Program-made: the position numbers and the translations under genes
Assembly: GCA_031292015.1 (NCBI GenBank)
Contig: JARLHY010000114.1
Location: 22,455 to 86,454, forward strand
DNA length: 64,000 bases
Source: Negativicutes bacterium
GTDB taxonomy: Bacteria; Bacillota_C; Negativicutes; Sporomusales_B; JARLHX01
Direction: 5' to 3'
Shown here: positions 47,750 to 59,300 of the stretch, piece by piece
How positions within the stretch are numbered: position 1 is the first letter of the stretch
How the letters are laid out: the number at the start of each line of letters is the position of its first letter
The notes under the pieces: generated by a model
What the model saw: only the letters and a program-made list of their open reading frames with translations
Told to the model about the DNA's origin: nothing
Databases searched by the model: none

Positions 47750-48898
47750 TCATTGGTTGGTCTGTCTTTTTTCCCAGCCCTGCCGGAAAAGCGGAAGCCA
47801 GTTGCCCTGCTGATAGGGGTGTTTCAGAATTTCCTCGATGTTCAGGTCGGTACCGAGCCCCGGACCTTCCGGGGGAACCAGGTAACCATTTTCGATCTTC
47901 ATCGGGTTGGTCAGAATCTCCTGTTCCCAGGCTTCGTTAAACTCGTCGAAAATCTCGTGGATGAAGAAGTTGGGGGTGGCCATGTTGAGGTGGGCACAGG
48001 CGATGGAGCAGATGGGCCCCTGGGCGCTGTGAGGGGCGGTCACCCCGTTGGCGGCGTGAACCATGCCGGCGATCTGCTTGGAGGCGCTCAGGCCGAGGAA
48101 CTGGGGCTCCAGCTGGATAATGTGGACGGCGTCGTGCTTGAGCAGCTCGGCGAACTGTTCCCGGCAGTAGTAGTCCTCGCCGCAGGAAATCGGCACAGGG
48201 CTGCGTTTGGCCACTTCGACGATGGAAGATATCCGCTGGGGCGGCACCGGGGTTTCGAACCAGGCCGGTTTATACGGCGCCATCGCCTCGGCGAAACGCA
48301 GGGCGGTATGGACGCTGAACCGGTTGTGCCCTTCGACGAGAATGTCGATATCGGGCCCCACAGCCTCCCGGACGGCTTTGATAATCTCGATAGCCAGAGC
48401 GAAGTCCTTGGGTTCCACCGTCCGCCAGGCGTTGCCGAAAGGGTCGAATTTGAGGGCCGTGTAGCCCTTCTTCTTGGTAATCAGGGCTTTCTCATAGTAG
48501 CTTTCCGGGGTGCGCGGACCGCGGTACCAGCCGTTGGCGTAGACCCTGAGCTTGTCGTGGCAGCGCCCGCCGATGAGTTTATACAGAGGCTGGCCGCAAG
48601 TTTTGCCGATAATGTCCCAGCAGGCGGTTTCGATGGCCGCCAGGGCCGAGCCCTGAACCTGGCCGCCGTCGGAGTACACATCACGGAACATCTTCAGGGA
48701 CAACGTCTCGGTATCAAACGGATCCTGACCGATCACCAAGTGGCTGAGCTCATGGATAGCAGCCTCCACCGTCTTGGCAAAACCGTTCAGGGTACCCTCG
48801 CCGATGCCGTGAATGCCCTCATCGGTGTGAACCTTGACAAACAGCCAATTTTTCCAGGGATTTCCGGCGATAAATGTCTCGATTTTGCTGATCTTCAT
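47750..48898 (-). CDS. Enolase-superfamily sugar-acid dehydratase (galactonate dehydratase-like)
   Basis: The 382-residue mandelate-racemase-subgroup enzyme has a capping domain (about 1-120) and a barrel. Supporting features are KKKGYTALKFDPFG, ILVEGHNRFSVHTALRFAEA (metal-ligand region), KPAWFETPVPPQ and SCGEDYYCREQF (metal Glu residues), and VTAPHSAQGP (catalytic His). The order and the late His are those of DgoD/RspA-type aldonic-acid dehydratases giving 2-keto-3-deoxy acids. The downstream KDG kinase and KDPG aldolase-type genes confirm a sugar-acid role; the stereochemistry cannot be read. The ATG at 48898 has GAGAGGAG upstream. Confidence 0.9.
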   Translation of the reverse strand: MKISKIETFIAGNPWKNWLFVKVHTDEGIHGIGEGTLNGFAKTVEAAIHELSHLVIGQDPFDTETLSLKMFRDVYSDGGQVQGSALAAIETACWDIIGKTCGQPLYKLIGGRCHDKLRVYANGWYRGPRTPESYYEKALITKKKGYTALKFDPFGNAWRTVEPKDFALAIEIIKAVREAVGPDIDILVEGHNRFSVHTALRFAEAMAPYKPAWFETPVPPQRISSIVEVAKRSPVPISCGEDYYCREQFAELLKHDAVHIIQLEPQFLGLSASKQIAGMVHAANGVTAPHSAQGPICSIACAHLNMATPNFFIHEIFDEFNEAWEQEILTNPMKIENGYLVPPEGPGLGTDLNIEEILKHPYQQGNWLPLFRQGWEKRQTNQ

Positions 48899-49005
48899 AC
48901 TTTGGTCTCCTCTCTTGCCCGCCACACATTGGGTGGGTCGGGCCGCAACTTCTGCGACACCTTCAAAAACGCTCCCGGGACGGCCGACGCAAGGCGGAAG
49001 CGCTG

Positions 49006-50037
49006 CTACCGCTGAACCCGGCCTGACCCGTCGCCCTTCATGAGCGCTTCGACCTCAGCGACGCTGACCACATTGAAATCGCCGGGAATAGTGTGTTTGA
49101 GGCAGGAAGCGGCCACAGCGAACTCGATGGCCTGCTGATTGTCCATGCCGCTGAGCAGCCCGTAGATCAACACGCCGCCAAAAGAGTCCCCGCCGCCGAC
49201 CCGGTCGACAATATGGATGTTGTATTTTTTCGACTTGGAGAACTGTCCGGCCACCGAATCATAAAGAATGGCCGACCAGCCGTTATCGGAAGCCGAGTAG
49301 CTTTCCCGCAGGGTAATGGCCACCTTTTTGAAGCCAAAGCGCTCGACCAGTTTGCGGCAAACTTCCTGGTAGCCGGCGTCGTCGATTTTTCCGGAATGCA
49401 GATCGCTATTTTCGGCTTTGATGCCAAAAACTTTTTCAGCGTCTTCCTCGTTGGCGATGGCGACATCGACAAACTTCATCAGGCCGCTCATAACCTTGTT
49501 GGCCTGCTCCGGACTCCACAGATTTTTCCGGTAGTTGAGGTCGCAGCTTACCGTCAGACCGGCCTTTTTGGCGGCCTGGACAGCCTCGAGACTGACTGCG
49601 GCGGCGTTTTCACTCAGGGCGGGCGTGATGCCGGTGATGTGAAAAAGTTCGGCGCCGGCAAAGATTGAGGGCCAGTCGAATTCACCGGGCTGCACCTTGG
49701 CGATGGCTGAATCTTTCCGGTCATAAATGACCTTGGATGCGCGCTGGGAAGCACCAGCTTCCAGATAATAAACCCCGAGCCGATCGCCTTCCATCTTTAT
49801 GTAGTCGGTTTTCACGCCGTACTTCTGCAGGAAGCCTTTGCAGGCCTGGCCGACTTCGTGCTTAGGCATTTTTGTGACAAAATAAGCGTCGCAGCCGAAC
49901 TGGGCCAGAGACGCCGCGACATTGGCCTCGCCGCCGGCGTAGGTCACGTCGTAGGAGCCGGTCTGCACGATGCGCAGATAGCCGGGAGGCGCCAGCCGCA
50001 TCATAATCTCGCCAAAGGTGACAACCTTCTTGGTCAT
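49006..50037 (-). CDS. kdgK: PfkB-family 2-keto-3-deoxygluconate-type kinase
   Basis: The 343-residue ribokinase-fold kinase has the N-terminal GEIMMRLAPPG and YAGGEANVAASLAQFG, and the C-terminal catalytic motif DRVGGGDSFGGVLIYGLLSG with the base Asp. The predicted reaction phosphorylates 2-keto-3-deoxyhexonate to the 6-phosphate with ATP. It sits between an aldolase and a dehydratase gene that supply the matching steps. AGGAGG precedes the ATG. The KDG versus KDGal preference is unknown. Confidence 0.9.
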   Translation of the reverse strand: MTKKVVTFGEIMMRLAPPGYLRIVQTGSYDVTYAGGEANVAASLAQFGCDAYFVTKMPKHEVGQACKGFLQKYGVKTDYIKMEGDRLGVYYLEAGASQRASKVIYDRKDSAIAKVQPGEFDWPSIFAGAELFHITGITPALSENAAAVSLEAVQAAKKAGLTVSCDLNYRKNLWSPEQANKVMSGLMKFVDVAIANEEDAEKVFGIKAENSDLHSGKIDDAGYQEVCRKLVERFGFKKVAITLRESYSASDNGWSAILYDSVAGQFSKSKKYNIHIVDRVGGGDSFGGVLIYGLLSGMDNQQAIEFAVAASCLKHTIPGDFNVVSVAEVEALMKGDGSGRVQR

Positions 50038-50048
50038 TCCAATCCCTC

Positions 50049-50693
50049 CTAAAATCCTCGTGCTTCCTTGATCTTTTCAATAAACAATTTGGCTGCTGTG
50101 GTGACGGCGTCATAATCGTCACGTTTGGCCCCTTCGGTCAGTGAGCCGCCTACCCCCAGCGCCACCGCTCCGGCGGCAAACCAGTCCTTGACGTTATTGG
50201 CCTGAACCCCGCCGGTCGGCATGAGCGGCGCCTGCGGGATGGGTCCATGAACCGCTTTGATGAACTGCGGCCCCAAAAGTTCGCCAGGAAAGACCTTGAC
50301 AATGTCGGCACCGGCCTCCATGGCTTCCACCACTTCTTTGACGCTCATCGCCCCGGGCATGCTGGGGATCTGGTAGCGGTTGCACAGCTTGATCACATCA
50401 GGATTCAGGCAGGGTGTGACGACGTATTCGGCACCGGCGAGAATGGCGGACCGGGCTGTCTCGGGATCGAGAACCGATCCGACTCCCAGAGTAATCCCCT
50501 CGTTTTGACAGTAGACGGACAGTTCCTTGATGACATCAAGGGCGCCCGGAACCGACATGGTTACCTCAATCACCTTGATTCCACCCGCACTGATGGCGTT
50601 GACCACCCTTTTCGCCTTTTCGGCGCTTTCCACCCTGACAATAGCCACTATACCGCTTTTCAGGACAGTTTCCAACACAGCAAGTTTTTTCAC
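50049..50693 (-). CDS. eda: KDPG aldolase (bifunctional KDPG/KHG type)
   Basis: The 214-residue class I aldolase has the general-base Glu in KVIEVTMSVPGAL and the Schiff-base Lys in ADIVKVFPGELLG. The phosphate-binding end is LMPTGGVQANNVKDWFAAGA. It cleaves 2-keto-3-deoxy-6-phosphogluconate (or galactonate) to pyruvate and glyceraldehyde 3-phosphate. The start is a GTG at 50693 with GGAGG seven bases upstream. It is the first gene of the aldolase-kinase-dehydratase series; the leader has a TATTTCCC/GGGAAATA dyad (50721-50745). Confidence 0.92.
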   Translation of the reverse strand: MKKLAVLETVLKSGIVAIVRVESAEKAKRVVNAISAGGIKVIEVTMSVPGALDVIKELSVYCQNEGITLGVGSVLDPETARSAILAGAEYVVTPCLNPDVIKLCNRYQIPSMPGAMSVKEVVEAMEAGADIVKVFPGELLGPQFIKAVHGPIPQAPLMPTGGVQANNVKDWFAAGAVALGVGGSLTEGAKRDDYDAVTTAAKLFIEKIKEARGF

Positions 50694-50854
50694 CCGTGCA
50701 CCTCCGTTAGATTATGTTAGTATTTCCCCCTACCTGAGGGAAATAAAACCAGCCTGTTTCCATGTATTTCATACCCACACGGCTGTCCACAGTAATATTT
50801 TACCACCATGCTCCCCTGGTTTCCAGTGGAGTTTATCCCTCTGTCCGTCAAACA

Positions 50855-50904
50855 AAACAGGAAAAGAAGGCCTGTCCTTCCTGCTGACAAGAAAAACAGG
50901 CCTT
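50855..50904 (-). terminator. Terminator of the gmd-fcl operon
   Basis: AAGGCCTGT (50867-50875) pairs with ACAGGCCTT (50896-50904). On the minus strand it is followed by CTTTTCCTGTTTTG. The rest of the 50694-50936 gap holds only the leader of eda. Confidence 0.7.
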
Positions 50905-50936
50905 TGGCGGCCCGCTTTATGTTTATCGTCAGACCA

Positions 50937-51893
<957 letters not shown>

Positions 51894-52964
51894 TCACGAC
51901 TTGTCGGCCGGCCCGTCGCCCGGCAGCTTCCGGGACTGTCGCCGCAGATCTTCCCTGACCATGAGACTGACAAGCTCGGCAAAGGTGACGCCAGGCTGCC
52001 AGCCAAGCTGCCGGGCGGCTTTACTGTAATCAGCCTGGAGGATGCTCACCTCGGTGGGCCGGAAAAAGCGGGGATCGATCCTGACCACAACTTCTCCGCT
52101 GGCCTCGTTCACCCCGATTTCCTCAAGCCCCGCTCCCTGCCAGGCAAGCGGGATCCCCGCGCTGCTGAAAGCCGCTTCGACAAACTCCCTTACGGTGTGG
52201 CACTGCCCGGTTCCTATCACGTAGTCCTCGGGCTTCGCCTGCTGGAGCATGAGCCACATGGCCAACACGTAGTCTCCGGCAAAACCCCAGTCTCTTTTGG
52301 CGTCAAGATTGCCGAGATAAAGAATCTGCTGAAGACCGAGGCTGATCCGGGCCACTGCCTGACTGATTTTTCTTGTCACGAAGGTCTCACCGCGCCGGGG
52401 CGACTCGTGGTTGAAGAGGATGCCGTTACAGGCAAAAAGCTGATAGGCCTCGCGGTAATTGACGGTGATCCAGTAGCCGTAAAGCTTGGCGACGGCGTAA
52501 GGACTGCGCGGATAGAACGGCGTGGTCTCCCGCTGTGGTATTTCCTGGGCCTTGCCGAACAATTCACTGGTCGAGGCCTGATAAAACCTTGTTTTGTCCC
52601 TGAGGCCAAGCAGCCGGATGGCCTCCAGCAGCCTCAGTGTCCCCAAAGCGTTGGTGCTTGCCGTGTATTCCGGGGTCGCGAAAGAAACCTGGACCTGGCT
52701 TTGCGCAGCCAGGTTATAGATCTCGTCAGGCTGCACTTCTTCAACGATCCGCATGATGTTGGCCGAATCGGTCAGATCGCCGTCATGCAGGACAAACTGC
52801 GCCGCGGCGTCGGTTTCCGGCAGGCACAGGTGGTCGATCCTCTCGGTGTTGGGCACCGAGGCATAGCGTTTCATCCCATGGACTTTATAGCCTTTGCCGA
52901 GGAGCAGTTCGGCAAGGTAAGCGCCGTCCTGACCTGTGACGCCGGTTATGAGGGCCGTTTTCAT
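51894..52964 (-). CDS. gmd: GDP-mannose 4,6-dehydratase
   Basis: The 356-residue extended SDR has [19 protein letters not shown] (nucleotide site) and GMKRYAS. The active site is [20 protein letters not shown], with Tyr-x3-Lys in [12 protein letters not shown], and NFRESPRRGE-like substrate residues follow in [16 protein letters not shown]. It converts GDP-mannose to GDP-4-keto-6-deoxymannose. The ATG at 52964 has AGGAG somewhat far upstream; a TTG at 52973 is closer to the site. It begins a two-gene operon with fcl and supplies the glycosyltransferases that follow. Confidence 0.95.
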   Translation of the reverse strand: MKTALITGVTGQDGAYLAELLLGKGYKVHGMKRYASVPNTERIDHLCLPETDAAAQFVLHDGDLTDSANIMRIVEEVQPDEIYNLAAQSQVQVSFATPEYTASTNALGTLRLLEAIRLLGLRDKTRFYQASTSELFGKAQEIPQRETTPFYPRSPYAVAKLYGYWITVNYREAYQLFACNGILFNHESPRRGETFVTRKISQAVARISLGLQQILYLGNLDAKRDWGFAGDYVLAMWLMLQQAKPEDYVIGTGQCHTVREFVEAAFSSAGIPLAWQGAGLEEIGVNEASGEVVVRIDPRFFRPTEVSILQADYSKAARQLGWQPGVTFAELVSLMVREDLRRQSRKLPGDGPADKS

Positions 52965-53194
52965 TCTTCGCAATCATCTCCTGTTCAGCTGTTCCGATTT
53001 GTAAATCCTCCCTATCATCCTATTCATCCCGGCGGCCGGAGGTACGTTGTCAGCCCGGAGTTCCGGCGGCCGGGGCGCCTGACGCGGGGAGGGCAGGCCG
53101 GCCTTATCAGCAGGAGCAGGCTGGCCGGCAGTTTCATAGACTGATAGGAGAAGAACCCCTATTAAGCCAAAAGGCATCTTTCGAGGTAACAGTC
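52965..53194. other. Divergent intergenic region between gmd and the GT2 gene
   Basis: This 230-base region is GC-rich and includes imperfect CCGGCGGCCGG-type dyads around 53030-53075. I see no clear promoter, operator or convincing gene in it. The start signals for both divergent units must lie here. Confidence 0.5.
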
Positions 53195-54847
53195 ATGGAG
53201 ACGTTTTATCATGTATCAACAAGCAACCTGGGCCGGGGTCAAACGGTGAAACCTTACGGCCGCGGAGAAAATTTCCGGACGATGTTCGACTTCTGCTCCT
53301 GTCTGGTGGAGAAAGACGCCGACAAAATCCCCTTCGTATCCGTCCTGGAAGACTTTATGAACGCCAAAGGCCTTTCTTTCCCCAATCCCTATTCCCTTGG
53401 CACAATGCTGCGGGAAGTGCTGGCGGAGCAAGTACGGCGGACCTATTTTTCTGACAAGCCTGCGCGGATCGGGTCGGTATTCGTCTTCAAAAACTATCCG
53501 GATGCTTACCGTTTCCAGTCGGACTACCGCAAGGAAAAAGGTCTGATCTACCGCTGCGAATCCCCTGCCCGCAGCGTGCTTACCCTGGACATGGCGATCA
53601 TTACCCACGCCAGGCTGTCCCACAGCGACTGCGGCACCGATTTTCAGGCCTTTAAAGCTGCGATGATGAAATACTGGGCCGCCGACCCGCCGATGCAATA
53701 TCCCGAAACCATCTGCGCCGACCCGGTGACCATTGTCGGTCCGGCCTATCTGGCCTATCGCTACGACCCCGAATCCGGCCGGTTCATCGACACGATCCAC
53801 GCCCCTCCCGACGATGCCTCCGGCCAGCCGCAGCTTCCGGCCGCCTGTACTTATGAGACCCCGGTATTTGAGCCCGGCAAAACCCCGGTCTATAAAAACG
53901 GCATGTGGCACAACGAGGAGGAGGAAGATTTCAGGATGAACAGCTGTGTAGCTCCGCAGCCCGAGCTTTACGGCCTCATCGGGGAAGCCCTGAAAGGGAA
54001 TGACTGCGTCCGGGCGCTGGAATACTGCCGGCAGTTGCTGCAGGAAGCCGCCGACCCTCAGATCGACGCCCTGCGGAAAACCCTCATGAACAGGATCAAA
54101 GACCGGAATATCAACGAAAATATCCGGCAATTCAAGGCTTCGATCCACGAGCCGCTCCCCCCAAGGGAAGCCATCCGCCGGCCGGAGATTCTGATTCCCT
54201 GCTTCAATCAGGGCTGGCTGCTCGGCGACGCCCTGGCCTCGCTGCCTGACGGGGTGGCTGTCACGGTAATTAACGACGCGTCCACCGACGACACCGCCGC
54301 CCACATCGACGCGCTACGATCCAGGCATGCCTTCAGGCTGCTGACCAACCCGGCCAATCTCAACCAGTGGGGCAGTCTCAACCGCGCCATCACGCTGTCG
54401 GAGAACAATCTGTTCATCATTCTCAACGCCGACGACGCCTTGGCCCGCTACGCCGTGCCGACCATCCTCGGGGTGCTGGAGCGGCACCCGGCTGTGCGGA
54501 TGGTGGGAGGGGATTGCTGGCCCTTCGCCGACGCCGCCGTTTTGGCCGGCAACCGGGAGCTGCCGGCCGAGCTGCCGTACAGCCCCTCGCCCCGTATCTT
54601 TTCTCCGGCCGACGCCCTGAGCTTTCATCACCCCAATGACATCAACATGACGATGTCCGGCTGCTCTTTTTTGCGATCGGCCTGGCAGGCGACGGGCGGC
54701 TTCCGGGATTTTGACGGGAGGGTCTGCTCCTTCGATGACCGGGATTTTCAGATGCGGGTATGTGCGCTGTTCCCTGTGGCCGTGCTGCAGGAAAAGCTGG
54801 CCTTTTACCGCGTAAACAGCTCGGTCGGTCGCGGCCGCTCTTTATAA
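53195..54847 (+). CDS. DUF2441-like domain fused to a family 2 glycosyltransferase
   Basis: The 550-residue protein has two parts. Residues about 1-190 start METFYHVSTSNLGRGQTVKP and resemble DUF2441-type domains (function unknown). After a linker, a GT-A glycosyltransferase domain runs from about 330: EILIPCFNQGWLLGDALASL, VTVINDASTDDT, the metal/sugar motif IILNADDALA, and SFDDRDFQMRVCALFPVAVL near the end. There is no membrane segment, so it acts in the cytoplasm. GAGG lies eight bases before the ATG. It is followed at 14 bases by the methyltransferase-glycosyltransferase gene. Confidence 0.88.
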   Translation: METFYHVSTSNLGRGQTVKPYGRGENFRTMFDFCSCLVEKDADKIPFVSVLEDFMNAKGLSFPNPYSLGTMLREVLAEQVRRTYFSDKPARIGSVFVFKNYPDAYRFQSDYRKEKGLIYRCESPARSVLTLDMAIITHARLSHSDCGTDFQAFKAAMMKYWAADPPMQYPETICADPVTIVGPAYLAYRYDPESGRFIDTIHAPPDDASGQPQLPAACTYETPVFEPGKTPVYKNGMWHNEEEEDFRMNSCVAPQPELYGLIGEALKGNDCVRALEYCRQLLQEAADPQIDALRKTLMNRIKDRNINENIRQFKASIHEPLPPREAIRRPEILIPCFNQGWLLGDALASLPDGVAVTVINDASTDDTAAHIDALRSRHAFRLLTNPANLNQWGSLNRAITLSENNLFIILNADDALARYAVPTILGVLERHPAVRMVGGDCWPFADAAVLAGNRELPAELPYSPSPRIFSPADALSFHHPNDINMTMSGCSFLRSAWQATGGFRDFDGRVCSFDDRDFQMRVCALFPVAVLQEKLAFYRVNSSVGRGRSL

Positions 54848-54861
54848 CAGGAGGATTATAC

Positions 54862-56301
54862 ATGTTTTTTGCCGACAGGATCAGATCCATCCGTCCATCC
54901 GACCGGGTGCTGGAAGTCGGCCCCGGGGCCTGTCCCCACCCCCGGTCCGACATGCTGCTGGAAAAACGGTTCGCCAGCGAGGCCGAAGCCTTCGGCCAGC
55001 GGGGCAGGACCCCGGCCACAGCCGTCGCCAAGCCGGTGGTCTACTTCGACGGCGGAAAGTTTCCTTTTGGAGACAACGAATTCGACTATGTCATCTGCTC
55101 CCATGTCCTGGAGCATGTCGAGGATATTGAGGTCTTCTGCGGCGAATTGACCCGGGTAGCCCGGCGGGGCTACCTCGAATATCCGACCGTTTATTATGAA
55201 TACCTGTACGATATTCCCGAACATGTCATGCTGCTGTTTTGGCATGATGGCACCCTCCGCTACCTGCCCAAAGCCGAAAGTGGCATCAAAACGTTCAGCT
55301 GCATAACCGGCTTTTTTTTCCACACCCTGCAGAGCGGTCACGACGCTCTGATCCGCTCTTTTATGCCGGCCTTCTTTCAGGGCTTTGAGTGGAGCGACGG
55401 CCTGGCTCTTAACCGGGCCAAAAGCGTCGCCGAACTGGCGTGGCCCCTGACCGCCGCCGGAAACCCTGTGTCAACAGAGGCCGGAGCAGAGATCACGGTG
55501 CTGGTCTTCAGCAAGGACCGGGCCATGCAGCTGGACGCACTGTTGTCGTCCCTGCTGCTGCACTGCCGCGAACCGCAGTGCCTGCGCGTCCAGGTGCTCT
55601 TCGCCTGCTCCGCCGACCGTCACCGCGCCCAGTACCGGGAACTGGCGTCACAATACCCCCAGGTTTCCTTCCTGGCTGAAACCGACTTTCAGGCCCAGGT
55701 GCAGGAGGTTTTGCATCAGACCGAAAAGATCCTTTTCCTGGTGGATGACAGTATTTTCGTCCGGCCCTTTTCGGCCCGCCAACTGCGGGAACTGCTGGAC
55801 AATCAAACCCAGGCTGCCGGCGTTTCCCTCAGGTTGGGCCGGAACACGACCTACTGTTATCCGTTGGAGCGGTTCCAGCCCCTGCCGCGGTTTGAGGACC
55901 TGGGAGACGGTTTTTTGCGTTACGCCTGGCAGCAGGCGGAGGGCGACTTCGGCTATCCTATGGAAGTCTCCAGTTCCTGTTACCGGGCCGAAGATGTCCT
56001 GCGGGTGCTCGGCGGCTCCGGCTTCAGCAATCCCAACGAACTGGAAGGGGCGATGGCGGCCAGGGTCCGGCTCTACCTTGCCCACAAGCAGTTCTTGCTT
56101 TGTCCCGAGCAGTCGGTGGCCTTTTCCTGCCCGGTCAATGCCGTTCAGACCTGCTGCTCCAACCGTCATGAGCCCCGGCAGGACTTCACCGCCGAATTTC
56201 TCGCCGACCTCTTCGCCCATGGGAGACGAGTCGCGACGGAGGCGTACCGCGACTTGGTGCCGAACGCCTGCCATCAGCCGGTGGAATTGGTTTTTAAATA
56301 G
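54862..56301 (+). CDS. Methyltransferase-glycosyltransferase fusion
   Basis: The 479-residue protein has an N-terminal SAM methyltransferase domain (about 10-205; DRVLEVGPGACPHPRSDMLL, then FDYVICSHVLEHVEDIEVF). The C-terminal GT-A-like domain (about 213-470) has EITVLVFSKDRAMQLDALLS, the IFLVDDS-type motif in KILFLVDDSIFVRPFSARQL, and a region near SNPNELEGAMAARV. The fusion suggests a methylated sugar on the acceptor. AGGAGG lies seven bases before the ATG. It is co-transcribed with the upstream GT2 gene. Confidence 0.85.
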   Translation: MFFADRIRSIRPSDRVLEVGPGACPHPRSDMLLEKRFASEAEAFGQRGRTPATAVAKPVVYFDGGKFPFGDNEFDYVICSHVLEHVEDIEVFCGELTRVARRGYLEYPTVYYEYLYDIPEHVMLLFWHDGTLRYLPKAESGIKTFSCITGFFFHTLQSGHDALIRSFMPAFFQGFEWSDGLALNRAKSVAELAWPLTAAGNPVSTEAGAEITVLVFSKDRAMQLDALLSSLLLHCREPQCLRVQVLFACSADRHRAQYRELASQYPQVSFLAETDFQAQVQEVLHQTEKILFLVDDSIFVRPFSARQLRELLDNQTQAAGVSLRLGRNTTYCYPLERFQPLPRFEDLGDGFLRYAWQQAEGDFGYPMEVSSSCYRAEDVLRVLGGSGFSNPNELEGAMAARVRLYLAHKQFLLCPEQSVAFSCPVNAVQTCCSNRHEPRQDFTAEFLADLFAHGRRVATEAYRDLVPNACHQPVELVFK

Positions 56302-56304
56302 CAA

Positions 56305-56327
56305 AACGGGAACCGGTGGTTCCCGTT
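56305..56327. terminator. Bidirectional terminator between converging glycosyltransferase genes
   Basis: AACGGGAACC (56305-56314), GGT, GGTTCCCGTT (56318-56327). It lies three bases after the plus-strand stop and overlaps the minus-strand stop codon. Confidence 0.75.
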
Positions 56328-59300
56328 AACCATTTATATGCAGCGGCACGGAATTGTCGCGGATGGTATAAAACAGCAGTTGCTGGTATTCGGCCATCTT
56401 TTCGGGGGTGACGGCGTAATCGGTTTCGGCGTAGCGGGACAAGAGTATTCCCAGTCTGGTCCAGAGGCCGACGTCGGCAGGCGCGGCGTGTCTGACGTGC
56501 CAGGCCACCGGCGACACGAGCATCTTTCCCGGCAGGTCGTTGGCGATAGCCATCAGGATCAGCCAGTAATCCCACCAGTATAGCCCCAGGCAGAAGCTTT
56601 CGGCCGGATAACAGCCGGTCTTGTTTTTTGGAAAAAAGACATAGTCAAAACCGCCGGTGCGGGGTGTCCCTTCCACCGATTCCAGTGCTTCGACGTCAAG
56701 GCGGGAGCCGAATACGATCGAATCGGCCGCCTCTTTGGCCATAAAAGCCGCCAACTTCTCACCCTTGAACACGATATCGGCCTTTACGATACCGCAGACC
56801 GCAGTCGGTCGCCGGGAAGCGCAGTCCAGCAGATCCTGGATATAGACGCAGGGCCTGCCGTAAGCGCTCCGGCCGTCGCGATAAGCCGGAACGAATTCGG
56901 TGTCCGGGAAGTGAGGCCTCAGGGCGTCAATGTCAGCGGGAGAATTAAGGGCTACTGCTGTGAAGCCGCATTGCCGCCAGCTCCGCAGGGCGGCCTGCTG
57001 GACCAGAATATTGTCCGGCGTCAGGGAAGTCAAGATTGTCACCGGCGGAGCGGGCTCGGGCCGAGGTGCCGGCAGTCCTGAACAGCCCAGATATTCCAGG
57101 ACGATCTCGCAGAATTCCCGGGCCCGGGCTTCCACCGCCGCCAAGGCGCCGGTCCTGGCCAGGCTTTCGGCCGGTTTATCCGGACCGGGCCGGCAGGAAG
57201 ACAGCAGTGCATCCATTTTCACCGCCAGATCCTGCGGATCGCTCCGCCGGAAGGTGGTTCCATAGCTGTATTCCACATGGACGTCAAGGTCGCTCAAAAC
57301 GATGGGTTTGGCCAAAGCCCGGCACTCCTGGACTACGAGGCTCAGCCCCTCAAACAGGGAAGGCTGCACGACGAACAGACTGCGCCGGAGCAGCTGGATC
57401 TGGTCTTCCCGGGGAATCAGCCCAAGGATGGAAACATTCTCGCGTATTCCCAGCGCGTCGATTTGGCCCTGCAGGATTTCGAAGTAGCCGGGAATGCGGT
57501 AGTCGTCGGTAGGCCCGGTACAAACCAGGTGGACGGCGCGGCCGGTTTTTTTGAGCAGGCTGACGGCCTGAAACAGGGTCAGATGATTCTTGTGGACCCA
57601 GAATTGATTGGAACAAAGGACAAACCGCTCCGGCAACCGGTATTTTGCCTGAACCTCCTCCGGGTTCCCGGTATACCAGTTCTCCTCCGGCTGGGGCGAA
57701 GCCGACAGAATCCTGGTAACCACGCCGGATTCGGGGTAAAATTTCCTGAAGTCGCTCTCGGCGGAGCGGCTGTTGAGGATCAGTAGCTTGGCCTGCTGGG
57801 CTATCTTGAGAAACTGACTCTCCCGGGCCTGGTACTCGTAGCCTGAGAAGAAATCCGGCAGGTAGCGGTGCTGGAAATCAGGTATCCAGGAAACCGCCTG
57901 ACGGTAGGGAAGCACGTCGCTGTTCACCGGATAATAAAAATCGACCAGGGAAAACAGCTCATCCAAGGACTGGCAGTGAATCGGCTTCGTTCCCAGTACC
58001 GCTTCCAGGTCAGAGACGGTGGAACCGAGGAGAATCAGTCCATCAAACAGGTGGACAAATGGGCGGTAGCAGTCGAAGTCAGCCAGGCTGCCTTCGCTTA
58101 TAACCAGATAAAGCGCAGGGCGTTCGCTCCTAGCCAGGGCCGACAACGACCTGACCAGAGTTTCCACATAGGAGACGCCGCCATGCCACTGTTTCCCTCC
58201 GGTAAGGGGGATGCCGACGCGGGTGTTGGCGATCATACAAGCACTCCTTTTCTGCACCAGATGCGAAACCGAGGGTATGCCGGGCTCAGGCGGACTGCCC
58301 AGCAGGCCGGCCAACGCCTTGGCCACCGACAGGATGTAGTGCCGCGGGTTGTAACGCTGCTGAACAATGGCCAGCGACCGGAAAGCCTGCCTGCAGAGCC
58401 ACTGATCCGAGGCCCCGGCAAAATGACGGATGGCGTCCCGGATCCCTTCGACGCTGCAGTCTTCCAGGATCTGGGCTTCATCCTGCTCCAGACCGCAGGC
58501 CGGGCTGACGATGGGAATCAGCCCGGCGGACATGGCGGCCAGCACGCTGCCTGATATCCCCTCGGAACAGGAGGGCAAGATGACATAAGGGCAGCGGCGG
58601 ACGATCTCCCGAAACAATTCTCCCCGGATGTCGACAAAGCCGACAGGTTTGATGTTGGGCCGGTGAAACAATTCAGCCTCATAGGCTTTGCAGAAATCCG
58701 GTTCCTGGGAGAATAAACTGCAGACATAGAGATTGACTTCCGGGCTGGCGGCAAATGCCTCGAGCAGCAAATCAAGCCCTTTGAGAACCTGGGGCTGGCT
58801 GGCGAAAAAAAGAAAATCCCGGGGCGATTTTTGCGAAACATCGATCGGCGGCGGCAAGACATAGCCGCTGTTCTTGATGAAAGACACCTGGGCCGAGGTC
58901 ACCGGACCGAAGGTATCGAGAGTCCGGCGGTTGCCGACCAGGAACAGGGCCTGAAATTCGTCGGGATGAGGGTACTGGTAGGCCAGCGATGTCCTGGGCT
59001 CCAGCCGGATGCCACGCCGGCGGCGGATCGCCTCCAGCCGCTCTTCTTCCCGGCGGCGCTGCCAGGAGGGACACGAGCCGGTGGCATACAAGATCTGCGG
59101 GCAGCCGGGTTTCAGATACTGACAGTAGGCCTGGCGGTTGTGGGGCGAGATGTCCAGCAGCAGGTCGTATTGCCTGGGCAATACGACCTCTTCGGCGTTC
59201 CAGTTCACCGCATCGACGTTATAGCCAAAGCCGCCGATCAGCGCGGCCAGCATCGGCACCTGCCACAGGTTCTGGTGCCACTGGCCGGCCCCGGATTCGT

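Noticed and set aside
47705..49015. A 436-codon open frame on the plus strand
   Set aside because: It is the mirror frame of the sugar-acid dehydratase gene, with no ribosome binding site or motif.
52974..53177. A 67-codon minus-strand frame between gmd and the GT2 gene
   Set aside because: It is Pro/Gly/Arg-rich, has no ribosome binding site and lies where both divergent promoters must be.
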